From: Tritrichomonas musculus
Taxonomy: Eukaryota > Parabasalia > Tritrichomonadida > Tritrichomonadidae
Direction: 5' to 3'
Length of the DNA: 64,000 nt
NCBI GenBank assembly: GCA_039105265.1
Contig: JAPFFF010000026.1
Span: 372,001-436,000 of the forward strand
The notes under the pieces are model-generated. The model was given only the letters and a program-made list of their open reading frames with translations, ran no database searches and was not told the DNA's origin. This document shows, piece after piece, positions 9,269 to 20,341 of the stretch. The position numbers and the translations under genes were made by a program. How positions within the stretch are numbered: the first letter of the stretch is position 1; every line of letters starts with the position of its first letter.

Positions 9269-12200
9269 CTAATAATGATTATTTGTATTTCTATAAATAT
9301 AAACAACAACGTTTGAGTCTAAAGGTTCATAATTAATCTTCAACTTATCAAGAATCTGTTTAATTTCCGACCAATGAATGTCATCTTGCGGTCTTTGTTT
9401 ATTATTCTGTATTTTTAGTGTGATTTTATAATTAAAATCTGGATTCAGATTATTAATGTAACGTCTAATGATGAAAGTACAAGTTCTTTTATCAGATCCA
9501 CTATAAATGATTAAATTACGAGGGACAAAAACTGTTTCAATTAGGTCTTTACGATTTGAAATAAAACTCTTAAAATAGCTGCAATATTGTTTTTTGCCTT
9601 TTTCTTCTTCTTTTTCTCTCATTTTTTTTATTTCCTGCTTTTGAATTTCTGTACAGAGACTTTTGATCGTATTGATATAATCTTGATGATTTATTTCATA
9701 ATAATGCTTATAAATCATCTTTTCTTCAATTTGTGGGAAGTTTATTTTTAAATTTGAAATAGCTTTTGGCTCTTTATTTTTTAAAAACCTCAGATTTAAT
9801 GATGATGATTCAATATCAAAAATTGATTTCATTGTCTGGTAAACCTTGCCACCATTTTTCTCAAAGCAATTTAAAATTATATATTTGTCTTTATCAGGGA
9901 AGACTTTCTTTATCAAAGAAATTTTTTCATTTCTTGAAAAATTTTTGAATTGATTTTCATCGTCATCATTGAAATCAATCAAAATTGTCCTAACTATTTC
10001 TTGCAATGTGCTTGAACTGTGCAAAAATCGAATGATTTCAACATCTCCCTTATGAGGGAAAATTTCTTTAAGTAATTTTTTTTTCTCTTCTTCTTGATCA
10101 ATTTCATTTTCGTTGCTTTCCTGACTGTCGTCATCGTAATAGACGTAAAAACCATTATTTTGATCGTCAAGGTCGATTTCATTAGGCAAGAGAGACTCGT
10201 TTCTTAAGATGGTCATATAGTTGTGGAACAATGAGTACATAATCTTATAGTTGCTGTCACTCAAATTTGACTTGATTGTCACTTTTTCAATGACATTCAA
10301 TTTCAATTTTTCAAAGTCTTCTTCTTTCAATTTAGAAAATTCTTTTTTAAATGCTTCTATAAATTGGTCTTTTGTTATATTATCAAATTTCTGACAATTT
10401 GTCAACTTCTCAAATTTTCTTTTAATTGATATTTCAATAAATTGTGATTTGAAGTCATCAAAATCAAAGCTCACAATTTTCTGAGTGATCATTTTTTCAA
10501 TTTCACTTTTTCTGATATTTTTCAGTTGTTTTTCATATGTGTAGAGGAGGTTGGGCAAGAAGGTTCGACAATTAACGCCCAATTCAAAATCTTCCAAAAA
10601 TTCTTCAAATAAAAATTTGTCCACTTTTTGAGACAATTTGAAACAAACCGTTATGAATTCATTAATTGATCCAATAGCATCACTATCAAAATTGAACTCA
10701 AAATCATTATTAATAATGAACGCATTGATCAACGAGCCCATTGAATATATGTTCACTATGGTCGAGCAGCTCATGAAGTCATATGGCTCCAATTTCGGGT
10801 TGAAAATGATTTGGAAGTTCTTGTTCTTTAAGTTAATTATATCATTGAACAACCTGCCAAGTGAATAAACGTATATTGAACCGTTATATTCAGCTATTTG
10901 ATCAATGGCCTTTAAAGTGAAATCAATGTCAAACTGCTGTTTTTTATTATGGTAAAACAAGGCGAAATCATTGACCTGAAGATGATAACTTTTTGAATCA
11001 GTTGTCAAATAATAACCTTTTTCAATGATGAAGTAAATGATCTGATAGATCCACTCATATTGCGATGTGATTGAACCAGTGCAATGTTCTAAATAGTATT
11101 CAAAAGATACGAGTGGAACTTTTTGTGAACATTCAACATATTCTGTTGGAATAAAATTTTCTTTCCTCGTAAAGATTGGACAACTTTTTAAAAACAAGTT
11201 ATCGTTGATGGATTGACCTAGGTTTTGGATTTCAGACTCTTTGATAACAATTGTTTTTCTGCCATGATTTCTATAATATATATTTGCAATTAACGACGCT
11301 AACAAGTCATTAATGTTACCGTGAAACTTGTCAAATGGTAAAAAATTCAAGGCATCAAAATAACACTTTAATGGATGCAATTTTTGCAGTAATTGAATAG
11401 ATTTTTCAATTCTATTTGCTACTTTTTCAGTGCAATAATTATCTTTTATCTTTGTAAGAAGATTATCCAAAATTTTATTTAAATCAAGGAGATTCAAAAC
11501 AGAAGAGGTCATCAAATCATGAAAAGTGAAACAGTATTGATTATCGATAACCTTTGCATTTTCTTCTCTTTCTTCGATGATATTTTGGTATTTTTTATAC
11601 AACTTCAAATTTTTAATCTCATTGATAACTTCTTCAAAATTTTTGAATGACTTTTCATTATTTGGTTCATTAATCAAGCATCTATTTATAATTTCAAATA
11701 ACTTATCATCATCGTACTTTTTCCGACACTCTTTCAAGTACTCTTGAAAAGAGTTAAAATTAGAATAACCTTTGCTTAGAATTTCTTGTCTTTTCAAACT
11801 TGGTAAGTTTCCGAATATGTTTTTAACTTCCATCTCTGTGAATATTTCAAACATCAAAACACCGAACGTGTAAAAATAAGAAGGATTTGAACCAAGCCGA
11901 AAATACATAGGTCCTTCACTTGTTGATTTGGAAGATTCCATTTTTATATCATAAGCAAGCATACAAAGATATATGTTTTTCATGCTGTCAATGTAGAATG
12001 ACTGATCAAATATAGAATTTTTAAAATCAATTTGACTATCATCTAGATTAGCCAAATAACTACTTAAATCTTTGAATGCATCAGCTATTTGATAAATCCA
12101 AAGAACTTTGTCGATATCATTGAAACATTTATCACCATCTTTACAAATGTTGCGAATGACAGAATTCAATGTAGCTGGAAAGAATGGAATCACCATGCTC

Positions 12201-14011
12201 GATTTATTTTCTGTGTTCTTGATCACATTTTGTGTGACATCCAATTTGATGATATGCTTAGACTCAATATTTGTAAAAACTTCGTTTTGAAACTCAACAT
12301 AGCTTCTGAAATCTTTAGTTGATGTGTCATCGTTGTCATCATTACTGGATTCGTTGTATTGAAATTCACGCTCATACCAAAATGTACAATCTTTAAATCT
12401 GAAGGCAGGTTTTTGGGTGATGTTATGGAGCTGGAAACCATCAATTTTATCGATGAATGTAATTGATGGATCTTGGCTGTTGTTTGTAATGTTTTTGCTG
12501 AAAAATTTTTGAATCACACTATCAGAGACCATCTGATTCAGTCTTGCATAATTATCCTTCCTAATTGAAGGATTTGTGATATAAAAAAGATCATCTTTAT
12601 AGGTAATGAAATCGATAATTCCAAAGTAATCAAAAACAATATCACTACTGACATTACTTTTTTCTTTATTGTTATTGCTGTCGCCTTTTTCTTCAGATTC
12701 ATTTTTAGAAGCCTCTTTTTTGGCAGCTGAAATTGATTTTTCAAAAAAGATTTGTAAATATTTGTCAATTTTTTTTGTTTTGTTTGATAATTCATCTTTA
12801 ATCATTGAAATAAGACCACCACATTGATTATATATACAATAAAATTGCTCAATGTCGTTATTTCTGAGTTCTTCAATTGTATTTAGCGAGTTCATGAACT
12901 GGAAGTCTGTTGGAAGGTATTTTCCAAGCAAATCCATTGAAATTATATTAAATAGTTCTTTATCAGAATTGAAAAGTTTCAAAATTTCGATGTAATCAAT
13001 TCTTCTCTTTGTTATATTTTTGGTAGGGAAAAAAATATGCAAAATTAAGTTGAAAAATAAATAGTATTCAGATAATTGCTCTGACATATCACGCAATTGT
13101 ATAAAAAGTGGCCTACAAATTGAATTAATGTCACAAACGCCGTTAAGATGGCCTAATATTAATGTTTGAAAAGTTTCTGGATTCAAGTTTAATTTCTTGC
13201 TACAAATAATCCGTTTTTCAATAACTTTACTATTTGTTTTATATAGTGAATTTCCCGTAATATCATTGACAATGCAATTAAAATTATTATTTGCATTTTT
13301 TTTATCTTTATCATCTTTGGACCGAAAATTTCGCATAATTTGATCATATTCTCTTCGACTGTTTTTAAACCATAATAAATTTTGATTTGTTCGTAAAGAA
13401 TCTTCTATCTTTTTTTCTGTGAAAAGTTCTTCTATTATACATCCGCATGAAAAAATGTCTCCTTTTTTTGTATTTTTTAATTTTGGCTCAATAAATAAAT
13501 GACTTCTATCATTTTGCTTTTCATTTAAAAGATGAATATTTTTAAATGGGTCAACAAAAAAAGTTTGATCGGAAAGTGAACCATGAACAAATTTATCATT
13601 ATGTACATCTTCGTCTTCTTTATAATAGTCATTCATTAATTTAACTATTTGATATGAATAAAATATTTTATCAACTTCCTCTAAAATATGATTTTCTTTG
13701 TTTTTCTCAATAATTTCCTCAATTGTAGAACCCAACGAACACGATTCATTATTATTATTTCTGAATGATGCTTCTGTAATATTAAAAATTATATTTAAAT
13801 TGCCTCGATTACTTTTAATTTCAATTTCTGCTTTCGGTTCTTGACAATTATTTTCTCTTTCTTGTAAAAATTTGGTAAAAAAAGCTTTCTGACGATCTAA
13901 AGAAAAAGAATTGTATAATTTGGTCAAATCATCATAATTAATTGAAGGGTATGCTTCGGTTAGCATATTAATGCAATCAATGTCATTGTCTGCATGTTGA
14001 TTGACTGCCAT
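9269..14011 (-). CDS. Large protein with degenerate kinase-like segments and CUE-like regions
   Basis: The 1580-residue frame is uninterrupted. Residues about 10-50 (INMLTEAYPSINYDDLTKLY) look CUE/UBA-like. At 143-190, FVHGSLSDQTFFVDPFKNIH and GDIFSCGCIIEELF resemble the catalytic loop and F-helix of a kinase C-lobe, with HRD replaced by HGS. A second kinase-like segment spans roughly 540-770 (YFYTFGVLMFEIF near its end) and a third roughly 980-1120 (YVYSLGRLFNDII; VNIYSMGSLINAF). I see no DFG or HRD, so these would be pseudokinases. Near the C-terminus three FP-containing helical repeats (LLKEIFPHKGDVEII, LIKKVFPDKDKYII, NLKINFPQIEEKMI) look CUE-like. The last 80 or so residues could be a degenerate SMR fold (DDIHWSEIKQILDKLKIN). 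A CUE-plus-SMR layout would recall Cue2/N4BP2-type factors, but that is a hypothesis. No close neighbour suggests its role. Confidence 0.75.
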   Translation of the reverse strand: MAVNQHADNDIDCINMLTEAYPSINYDDLTKLYNSFSLDRQKAFFTKFLQERENNCQEPKAEIEIKSNRGNLNIIFNITEASFRNNNNESCSLGSTIEEIIEKNKENHILEEVDKIFYSYQIVKLMNDYYKEDEDVHNDKFVHGSLSDQTFFVDPFKNIHLLNEKQNDRSHLFIEPKLKNTKKGDIFSCGCIIEELFTEKKIEDSLRTNQNLLWFKNSRREYDQIMRNFRSKDDKDKKNANNNFNCIVNDITGNSLYKTNSKVIEKRIICSKKLNLNPETFQTLILGHLNGVCDINSICRPLFIQLRDMSEQLSEYYLFFNLILHIFFPTKNITKRRIDYIEILKLFNSDKELFNIISMDLLGKYLPTDFQFMNSLNTIEELRNNDIEQFYCIYNQCGGLISMIKDELSNKTKKIDKYLQIFFEKSISAAKKEASKNESEEKGDSNNNKEKSNVSSDIVFDYFGIIDFITYKDDLFYITNPSIRKDNYARLNQMVSDSVIQKFFSKNITNNSQDPSITFIDKIDGFQLHNITQKPAFRFKDCTFWYEREFQYNESSNDDNDDTSTKDFRSYVEFQNEVFTNIESKHIIKLDVTQNVIKNTENKSSMVIPFFPATLNSVIRNICKDGDKCFNDIDKVLWIYQIADAFKDLSSYLANLDDSQIDFKNSIFDQSFYIDSMKNIYLCMLAYDIKMESSKSTSEGPMYFRLGSNPSYFYTFGVLMFEIFTEMEVKNIFGNLPSLKRQEILSKGYSNFNSFQEYLKECRKKYDDDKLFEIINRCLINEPNNEKSFKNFEEVINEIKNLKLYKKYQNIIEEREENAKVIDNQYCFTFHDLMTSSVLNLLDLNKILDNLLTKIKDNYCTEKVANRIEKSIQLLQKLHPLKCYFDALNFLPFDKFHGNINDLLASLIANIYYRNHGRKTIVIKESEIQNLGQSINDNLFLKSCPIFTRKENFIPTEYVECSQKVPLVSFEYYLEHCTGSITSQYEWIYQIIYFIIEKGYYLTTDSKSYHLQVNDFALFYHNKKQQFDIDFTLKAIDQIAEYNGSIYVYSLGRLFNDIINLKNKNFQIIFNPKLEPYDFMSCSTIVNIYSMGSLINAFIINNDFEFNFDSDAIGSINEFITVCFKLSQKVDKFLFEEFLEDFELGVNCRTFLPNLLYTYEKQLKNIRKSEIEKMITQKIVSFDFDDFKSQFIEISIKRKFEKLTNCQKFDNITKDQFIEAFKKEFSKLKEEDFEKLKLNVIEKVTIKSNLSDSNYKIMYSLFHNYMTILRNESLLPNEIDLDDQNNGFYVYYDDDSQESNENEIDQEEEKKKLLKEIFPHKGDVEIIRFLHSSSTLQEIVRTILIDFNDDDENQFKNFSRNEKISLIKKVFPDKDKYIILNCFEKNGGKVYQTMKSIFDIESSSLNLRFLKNKEPKAISNLKINFPQIEEKMIYKHYYEINHQDYINTIKSLCTEIQKQEIKKMREKEEEKGKKQYCSYFKSFISNRKDLIETVFVPRNLIIYSGSDKRTCTFIIRRYINNLNPDFNYKITLKIQNNKQRPQDDIHWSEIKQILDKLKINYEPLDSNVVVYIYRNTNNHY

Positions 14012-15019
14012 AAGTCAAAAATTTTAAGACTGGACATAAAACGACCGTTTATTTTCTTATTTTTCACTTTTTGATTGGAGAATTTTGATATTTTTTAATA
14101 ATAATTATATTACAATAATCTACAAATGAATTCAGATAAGAAAATAATAAAATTATAGCATCTTGTTAAGTCCAAATGTCACTATTTTTTGGTCAAAAAT
14201 TTCTGGTTAAAATGTCAAAAAAAGTGACATTTGGACTTATCAAGATGCTATAAATAAAATTATAAATAAATATGGGGGAAATAAAAATTATGTTTTCGAA
14301 AACGATCAAAATTCACCTTTTTATACTTGAAGAAGGTCAAAATAAATCAACTTTTTATCAAATTCCGGGACCAGAATCTTTATAATAATTTGATATTTTA
14401 ATACATGTACAAATATTGATCTATGTTTAGAATATAATATTTTTTAACAGAGATTGCATCATTCCCAGAAGTCTAAATTTTTGAATAGTAAAAGTATGTC
14501 TTTCAATACCCTACTTTGAATTTAATTTTTAATAACTTTCTTTTCATATCACCGAAATTTTGAGTTTGTTTTGGTAATGTTTGAACAAAAAAGTTATCAG
14601 TAATGATCTTAATACTTTTGTTATGACAAGTATGATTTATAATATTTTTTTATTAATTTAATTTTCATTTATTGCTAAATTTTTATGATATCTTGATACT
14701 AAATTGCTGCTAAATATAAGTTGAAAAAAAAAAAACTATTACAAGCAGACTTCTTCAAAAGTGTTTTGCTCTTGTTATATCACTTTTTCAATTAAAGAAA
14801 GCAATGGTTCAAATGCACGAATATTTGCACGTGCTTTTTTCGAAACCTAGAAAGTTGTTAAGAAATCCAAAGATGAAAGTATTTCAGAAAAACTTTTTTT
14901 GGAATGATATTCAAAATGATTTAAATTCATTATGGGACTGTTCTTAAATGCTCATTAAATAAATTTTTATACAGGAGAGAATATTTCCTAAAAAAATAAA
15001 AATAAAAAAAATCAAAAAA
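14012..15019. other. Intergenic region with a MITE and a decayed orphan fragment
   Basis: Upstream of the large pseudokinase gene the region is AT-rich and holds a 99-bp MITE (14154-14252). At 14740-14890 (+) there is a degraded copy of the segment seen at 7624-7818: CAAGCAGACTTCTTCAAAA and GCACGTGCTTTTTTC are still recognisable. Nothing else is visible. Confidence 0.6.
14154..14252. mobile_element. 99-bp MITE with 29-bp terminal inverted repeats
   Basis: Each end starts TATAGCATCTTG, then TAAGTCCAAATGTCAC, with one mismatch in about 29 bp. The 8-bp sequence AATAAAAT flanks both sides. Only about 40 bp lie between the arms, so it is non-coding. An 8-bp duplication suits hAT-like elements, although AT-rich flanks weaken that evidence. 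Confidence 0.75.
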
Positions 15020-15105
15020 TCCGCGCTGCTGGAATCGAACCGGCGACCCTGTGATATCCATCTTTATTTCTACAGTCACATGCTCTACCACTGAGCTAAG
15101 AGCGG
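15020..15105 (-). tRNA. tRNA-Tyr (GTA) with a 14-nt intron
   Basis: Same exons and same intron (AAATAAAGATGGAT) as the copy at 7398. Confidence 0.93.
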
Positions 15106-15569
15106 CGCTACATTTTAATTTGATTTATGGTATAAATCATATAAAATAATTCGAAAAAGAAGTAAATAAATTACTTTATTTTCATTTTTTATTTTGACTA
15201 AATTTGATACTCATTAATAAGTGAATGAGAACATCAAAACTTGGATTTTGTTTCAATGAAAAAATGTTATATCTATTTATTATTATAGACAATGATTTTT
15301 CATTTATATTTTATATAGAAAGCCAAATAATCGAATATTCCCTCTGCCATTAAATATACTCGGTATATAAAAATAAAAAATTAGAAGATTTTATGTTCTT
15401 AATTTTATTCTATAAAACGTGAATTAGTAAATATTTTGTATAATTATCATATTTTCGATAGAAACAACATTCTTATAGGTCTTCTAAGTCAAGGCCAAGA
15501 TATGTTGCTTCACCGGTTCTGATAATTACCAAACCATTTGTAATATGGTTACTTGTTCATTAAGCTATC
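15106..15569. other. AT-rich spacer in duplicated segment
   Basis: No gene seen. The first 60 bp are the conserved flank found upstream of all tRNA-Tyr copies. The rest is repeated at 17964-18427. Confidence 0.6.
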
Positions 15570-16145
15570 TTATATTTGAAATTGATGATCGTTATCAATT
15601 GAAAAATCAAAGATGGTAGAATCTTCAAAAAATAGATTTTCATTTTCTTCTTCATAATTGAGGAATGAAGGAGCAAAAATATCTTCTTCTGAATTTAGGA
15701 CTTCAAGTTGTGGTTCATTTGCTGGTTGAATGGTTGGAGTATTTTTTGAAGGATTTCCAAGTATTTTTTGCAGGTCGCAATTTAAATCTTTTATCTTTTC
15801 TTCTTTTGATTCTTTCTTTTTAAGGAATTCGGACAAATACTCAAGAAAATAAAAGCGATCAAGATTCATCAAGCAACATAAAATCGTGTTTTTCGCATTA
15901 CTGTCCGATTTGCGCAATGTTCGACTGTTTATCCATTCCAAATTGTGTCGCAATTTGGTCCTAAAATTTTCAATGATATAAAAAATGGCATCCGTAAGAA
16001 GTTGTGCTTGCTTCAAACCATAATTCTTAAGTTTGCCAACAAGATCTGTGTAAATACAATTTTCTGTTTTACGAATGATTTCTTGAGCCTTTTTTATCAT
16101 TTTATCCTTCCTATTCTTTTCATCATTTTTCTGTTGTACATTCAT
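15570..16145 (-). CDS. Orphan protein, helical with acidic C-terminus (copy 1)
   Basis: The product has 191 residues when started at the ATG at 16145 (MNVQQKNDEKNRKDKMIKKA). I prefer this start because a TCATTTTT initiator-like motif lies about 17 bp upstream, and the frame extending further has no earlier ATG. The N-terminal 25 residues are basic. A helical middle contains YTDLVGKLKNYGLKQAQ and NLEWINSRTLRKSDSNAKN. A basic KKKESKEEKIKDL run is followed by an acidic tail ending FFEDSTIFDFSIDN and HQFQI. A similar motif, YFDESCIFDQF, starts the protein at 62523. I recognise no family. A basic core plus acidic tail could suit a DNA- or chromatin-binding protein, but that is a guess. Confidence 0.6.
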   Translation of the reverse strand: MNVQQKNDEKNRKDKMIKKAQEIIRKTENCIYTDLVGKLKNYGLKQAQLLTDAIFYIIENFRTKLRHNLEWINSRTLRKSDSNAKNTILCCLMNLDRFYFLEYLSEFLKKKESKEEKIKDLNCDLQKILGNPSKNTPTIQPANEPQLEVLNSEEDIFAPSFLNYEEENENLFFEDSTIFDFSIDNDHQFQI

Positions 16146-17877
16146 GAAAGAATAAAAATGAACTATTCCAAAAGATAAAATCTGATGAGAAGTGAATGAT
16201 TCAAATACGATTGAGAGAGAAAAATTCAAAAAGTTTATTATATAAATTTTTAAAATTTTAATATTTTTATCAAAAAATAGATTAAGCTTCTCAATTTTGG
16301 CAGTTTTTAATCGTTTTTTTTTTTTTTTTATTGAATAAAAGTTTTGGTATTTTTAATTTTCATGAATTTTACTGTTTCTTATCACCAGCTGTGATGTTTT
16401 GCTTCTATAAAGATTCTATAAATAAAAAAATATGTCATATATAGCTATAAAAAATGGCATGAAACATGACTAATTTTTCGAAAATTGTGAAAAGAAAGAA
16501 ATAAAATTTCAAGAGGTATTCACATAGGGAAATTGAGGAAATATAAATATATATTTCCTTTTGTTTTGCTTCTTATTTTTGGGTATATGTTATAATATTA
16601 TATTAATCATTATCTATTGAAAAAATGTTTATTATATGATGATATACTTGTTTATATTTTGTTATATGTTTAATAAATTTTTAACTTTTTCAATTATTTT
16701 ATTTTTAAATGGTCCAAAGTAAATGGTATAATGTGATCTCAATTTTTTGTGTAAAATATCGATATATCTATCTATTTTTATTTGTTTTATAGATGAAAAT
16801 AAAAAAAAGAATACGATACAAATTGTAAAGAAATAAAATTGAGAAAGTTATATCAGAAAAGTGCTATGTTTCCACTTGTATCAAAATTTTCATTTTAAGT
16901 GAATGTGGAAGTGGAATTTAAACGAACAATATATATAGCGACAATTAAAAAACATTGATATCAGAAAGATGAAAGCCAAATACTATAAGAATCTGAATAA
17001 TGACTGTTTAAAATTCATCAGCAAATAATTCAAAAGAAAAAAACATCAATATATCTATCGAAAACAAAATGTCCTCTACCATGAAATCTAATTGTTCTTT
17101 TTTGGCATGATGATGTCATAATCAAAGATGCTTATAAAAGATGTGAGCTTACAAATTATAGTGTTTTTGTCTTTGGTAGATATATTGATATTTTTTCTTT
17201 TGTATTTAAATATATTACAGCATAAGAATCAATAATTTTCTTTCATCATAGATGAATTAAAAGAATCAATGAAAACGAATGAATCATTTCAAAAATTTAA
17301 GGCACTGATCAAAATTCAGTTCTTATTTGAAAATCAAAATTATAAAATAGAGATTTTAAATGAAAGTATAAAGAAATGCTGACTGAGATAAAGACAGTCA
17401 TAATCCAAAAATGAATATTTTTGAGCATTCTCCAAAACCTCGTCATGAACCTTGTCAATCACTTATTATAAAATGTTTATTCAAAAAAACTTAAAAATCA
17501 ATTTCAAAGAATTTGAATTAATTTACAGAAACATGCACAGCATGCTGAACTTATGATCATAATGATGGAGAGATCAAATCATAGTAAAAAAAAAAAAAAA
17601 AAGATTTTGAACAATTAAAATCATTTAGAGGAGTAAATGAATAGTAAATATATTTGCATTATTCCTATTTATTATATTCAATGAATGTTTTTGGTAAATT
17701 TTATTATATATGTAAAGTTTGAGATTCCAGCATTGATTTTTTTAGAGAAATATTCAAAATGATTTAAATTCATTATGGGACCGTTCTTAAATGCTCATTA
17801 AATAAATTTTTATACAGGAGAGCGCATTTTCAAAAAAATCACACAAGCAAAAAAAAAAGAAAAAGAAAAAGAAAAAA
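16146..17877. other. Spacer of the duplicated segment with a DELKES fragment
   Basis: Mostly AT-rich. At 17251-17382 (+) the orphan fragment DELKESMKTNESFQKFKALI runs to ILNESIKKC and a TGA, with a stop just upstream, so it is a remnant. Around 17451-17620 lie a short unrelated stretch and a poly-A run. From 17756 the second copy of the duplication begins. Confidence 0.55.
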
Positions 17878-17963
17878 TCCGCGCTGCTGGAATCGAACCG
17901 GCGACCCTGTGATATCCATCTTTATTTCTACAGTCACATGCTCTACCACTGAGCTAAGAGCGG
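17878..17963 (-). tRNA. tRNA-Tyr (GTA) with a 14-nt intron
   Basis: Identical to the copy at 15020 and part of the tandem duplication. An AAAAAG-rich tract replaces the plain A-run on its 3' side. Confidence 0.93.
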
Positions 17964-18427
17964 CGCTACATTTTAATTTGATTTATGGTATAAATCATAT
18001 AAAATAATTCGAAAATGAAGTGAATAAATTACTTTATTTTCATTTTTTATTTTGACTAAATTTGATACTCATTAATAAGTGAATGAGAACATCAAAACTT
18101 GGATTTTGTTTCAATGAAAAAATGTTATATCTATTTATTATTATAGACAATGATTTTTCATTTATATTTTATATAGAAAGCCAAATAATCGAATATTCCC
18201 TCTGCCATTAAATATACTCGGTATATAAAAATAAAAAATTAGAAGATTTTATGTTCTTAATTTTATTCTATAAAACGTGAATTAGTAAATATTTTGTATA
18301 ATTATCATATTTTCGATAGAAACAACATTCTTATAGGTCTTCTAAGTCAAGGCCAAGATATGTTGCTTCACCGGTTCTGATAATTACCAAACCATTTGTA
18401 ATATGGTTACTTGTTCATTAAGCTATC

Positions 18428-19003
18428 TTATATTTGAAATTGATGATCGTTATCAATTGAAAAATCAAAGATGGTAGAATCTTCAAAAAATAGATTTTCA
18501 TTTTCTTCTTCATAATTGAGGAATGAAGGAGCAAAAATATCTTCTTCTGAATTTAGGACTTCAAGTTGTGGTTCATTTGCTGGTTGAATGGTTGGAGTAT
18601 TTTTTGAAGGATTTCCAAGTATTTTTTGCAGGTCGCAATTTAAATCTTTTATCTTTTCTTCTTTTGATTCTTTCTTTTTAAGGAATTCGGACAAATACTC
18701 AAGAAAATAAAAGCGATCAAGATTCATCAAGCAACATAAAATCGTGTTTTTCGCATTACTGTCCGATTTGCGCAATGTTCGACTGTTTATCCATTCCAAA
18801 TTGTGTCGCAATTTGGTCCTAAAATTTTCAATGATATAAAAAATGGCATCCGTAAGAAGTTGTGCTTGCTTCAAACCATAATTCTTAAGTTTGCCAACAA
18901 GATCTGTGTAAATACAATTTTCTGTTTTACGAATGATTTCTTGAGCCTTTTTTATCATTTTATCCTTCCTATTCTTTTCATCATTTTTCTGTTGTACATT
19001 CAT
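18428..19003 (-). CDS. Orphan protein, helical with acidic C-terminus (copy 2)
   Basis: The 191-residue product is identical to the one encoded at 15570-16145, with the same ATG (at 19003) and the same upstream TCATTTTT motif. Identity over the whole frame and its flanks shows a recent duplication or ongoing gene conversion. Confidence 0.6.
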   Translation of the reverse strand: MNVQQKNDEKNRKDKMIKKAQEIIRKTENCIYTDLVGKLKNYGLKQAQLLTDAIFYIIENFRTKLRHNLEWINSRTLRKSDSNAKNTILCCLMNLDRFYFLEYLSEFLKKKESKEEKIKDLNCDLQKILGNPSKNTPTIQPANEPQLEVLNSEEDIFAPSFLNYEEENENLFFEDSTIFDFSIDNDHQFQI

Positions 19004-19578
19004 GAAAGAATAAAAATGAACTATTCCAAAAGATAAAATCTGATGAGAAGTGAATGATTCAAATACGATTGAGAGAGAAAAATTCAAAAAGTTTATTATA
19101 TAAATTTTTAAAATTTTAATATTTTTATCAAAAAATAGATTAAGCTTCTCAATTTTGGCAGTTTTTAATCGTTTTTTTTTTTTTTTTTATTGAATAAAAG
19201 TTTTGGTATTTTTAATTTTCATGAATTTTACTGTTTCTTATCACCAGCTGTGATGTTTTGCTTCTATAAAGATTCTATAAATAAAAAAATATGTCATATA
19301 TAGCTATAAAAAATGGCATGAAACATGACTAATTTTTCGAAAATTGTGAAAAGAAAGAAATAAAATTTCAAGAGGTATTCACATAGGGAAATTGAGGAAA
19401 TATAAATATATATTTCCTTTTGTTTTGCTTCTTATTTTTGGGTATATGTTATAATATTATATTAATCATTATCTATTGAAAAAATGTTTATTATATGATG
19501 ATATACTTGTTTATATTTTGTTATATGTTTAATAAATTTTTAGCTTTTTCAATTATTTTATTTTTAAATGGTCCAAAG

Positions 19579-20341
19579 CTGGGCTTTTCTGTCCAAACGG
19601 ATTTCATTCAAAAAGTTTAAAAAAATATCCAATGGACAGGAAAATTTTCTCGTTATATTTTGAAAACTTTACACTGTCCAAAATGTCCAAAAATGTCCAT
19701 TTGACTCAAACACGGACAGAACATTCAATATTTTCATTGAACTACCTCAAAAATATTAATGTTCTTTTTTATTGTTTTATACTTTAGCTTTTGAATTATC
19801 CAAAAAATAATAATAAAAAAATTATTTTTGAATAAAATTTAATCGTTCATTTTTTTAAAAATGAAATTAAATGATAATTTGGTTCTTATTAAAAACAAAT
19901 ATAAATTCAAATTTTTCTAAAATTGATAAGGTTATAAGAACGATAATATTTTTTTTAAAACGCATTTTAATAACTTCGTTAAATAAAATGTTGGATTCAA
20001 AAATACCTATATTATATATATATTAAGAGTTGTAAAACTAATAATGATAATAATAATAAGTTATTTATTGATGGAATTTCAAAATATTGTTATTTTTATT
20101 GATAAATGAAATTCAATTAATTTCGCAATAAGAGAATATTCTTTAACTATATGTAAGAACAATCAAAAATGCTAAATATTTTATGATTATATAAAATGTC
20201 CAAAAAATGTTCGTTATGGACATTTATTTCAATTATTTGAGAGTTTATCGATAAAAATAACCGCTTTCTATCCATAAAAAGTGACGCCTTGTTTCAAAAA
20301 GTTAGAAACGGACAGAAAATTTTATGGACAGAAAAGCCCAG
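19579..20341. mobile_element. 763-bp TIR transposon, non-autonomous, 8-bp TSD
   Basis: Perfect 16-bp terminal inverted repeats, CTGGGCTTTTCTGTCC and its complement, are flanked by GTCCAAAG at 19571-19578 and 20342-20349. The paralogous segment at 16712-16719 has a single GTCCAAAG and no insert, which proves the insertion. Several TGTCC/GGACA motifs lie just inside each end, typical of transposase-binding subterminal repeats. There is no coding frame of note. The 8-bp target duplication suits hAT- or P-like elements. Confidence 0.92.

Larger units (their letters stand above)
14918..17620. repeat. Segmental duplication, copy 1
   Basis: This 2.7-kb segment (tRNA-Tyr, 191-residue orphan gene, AT spacer, DELKES fragment, poly-A tract) is repeated in tandem at about 17756-21250. 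The orphan proteins encoded by the two copies are identical. This copy lacks the 763-bp transposon and so shows the empty site (GTCCAAAG at 16712-16719). Confidence 0.85.
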
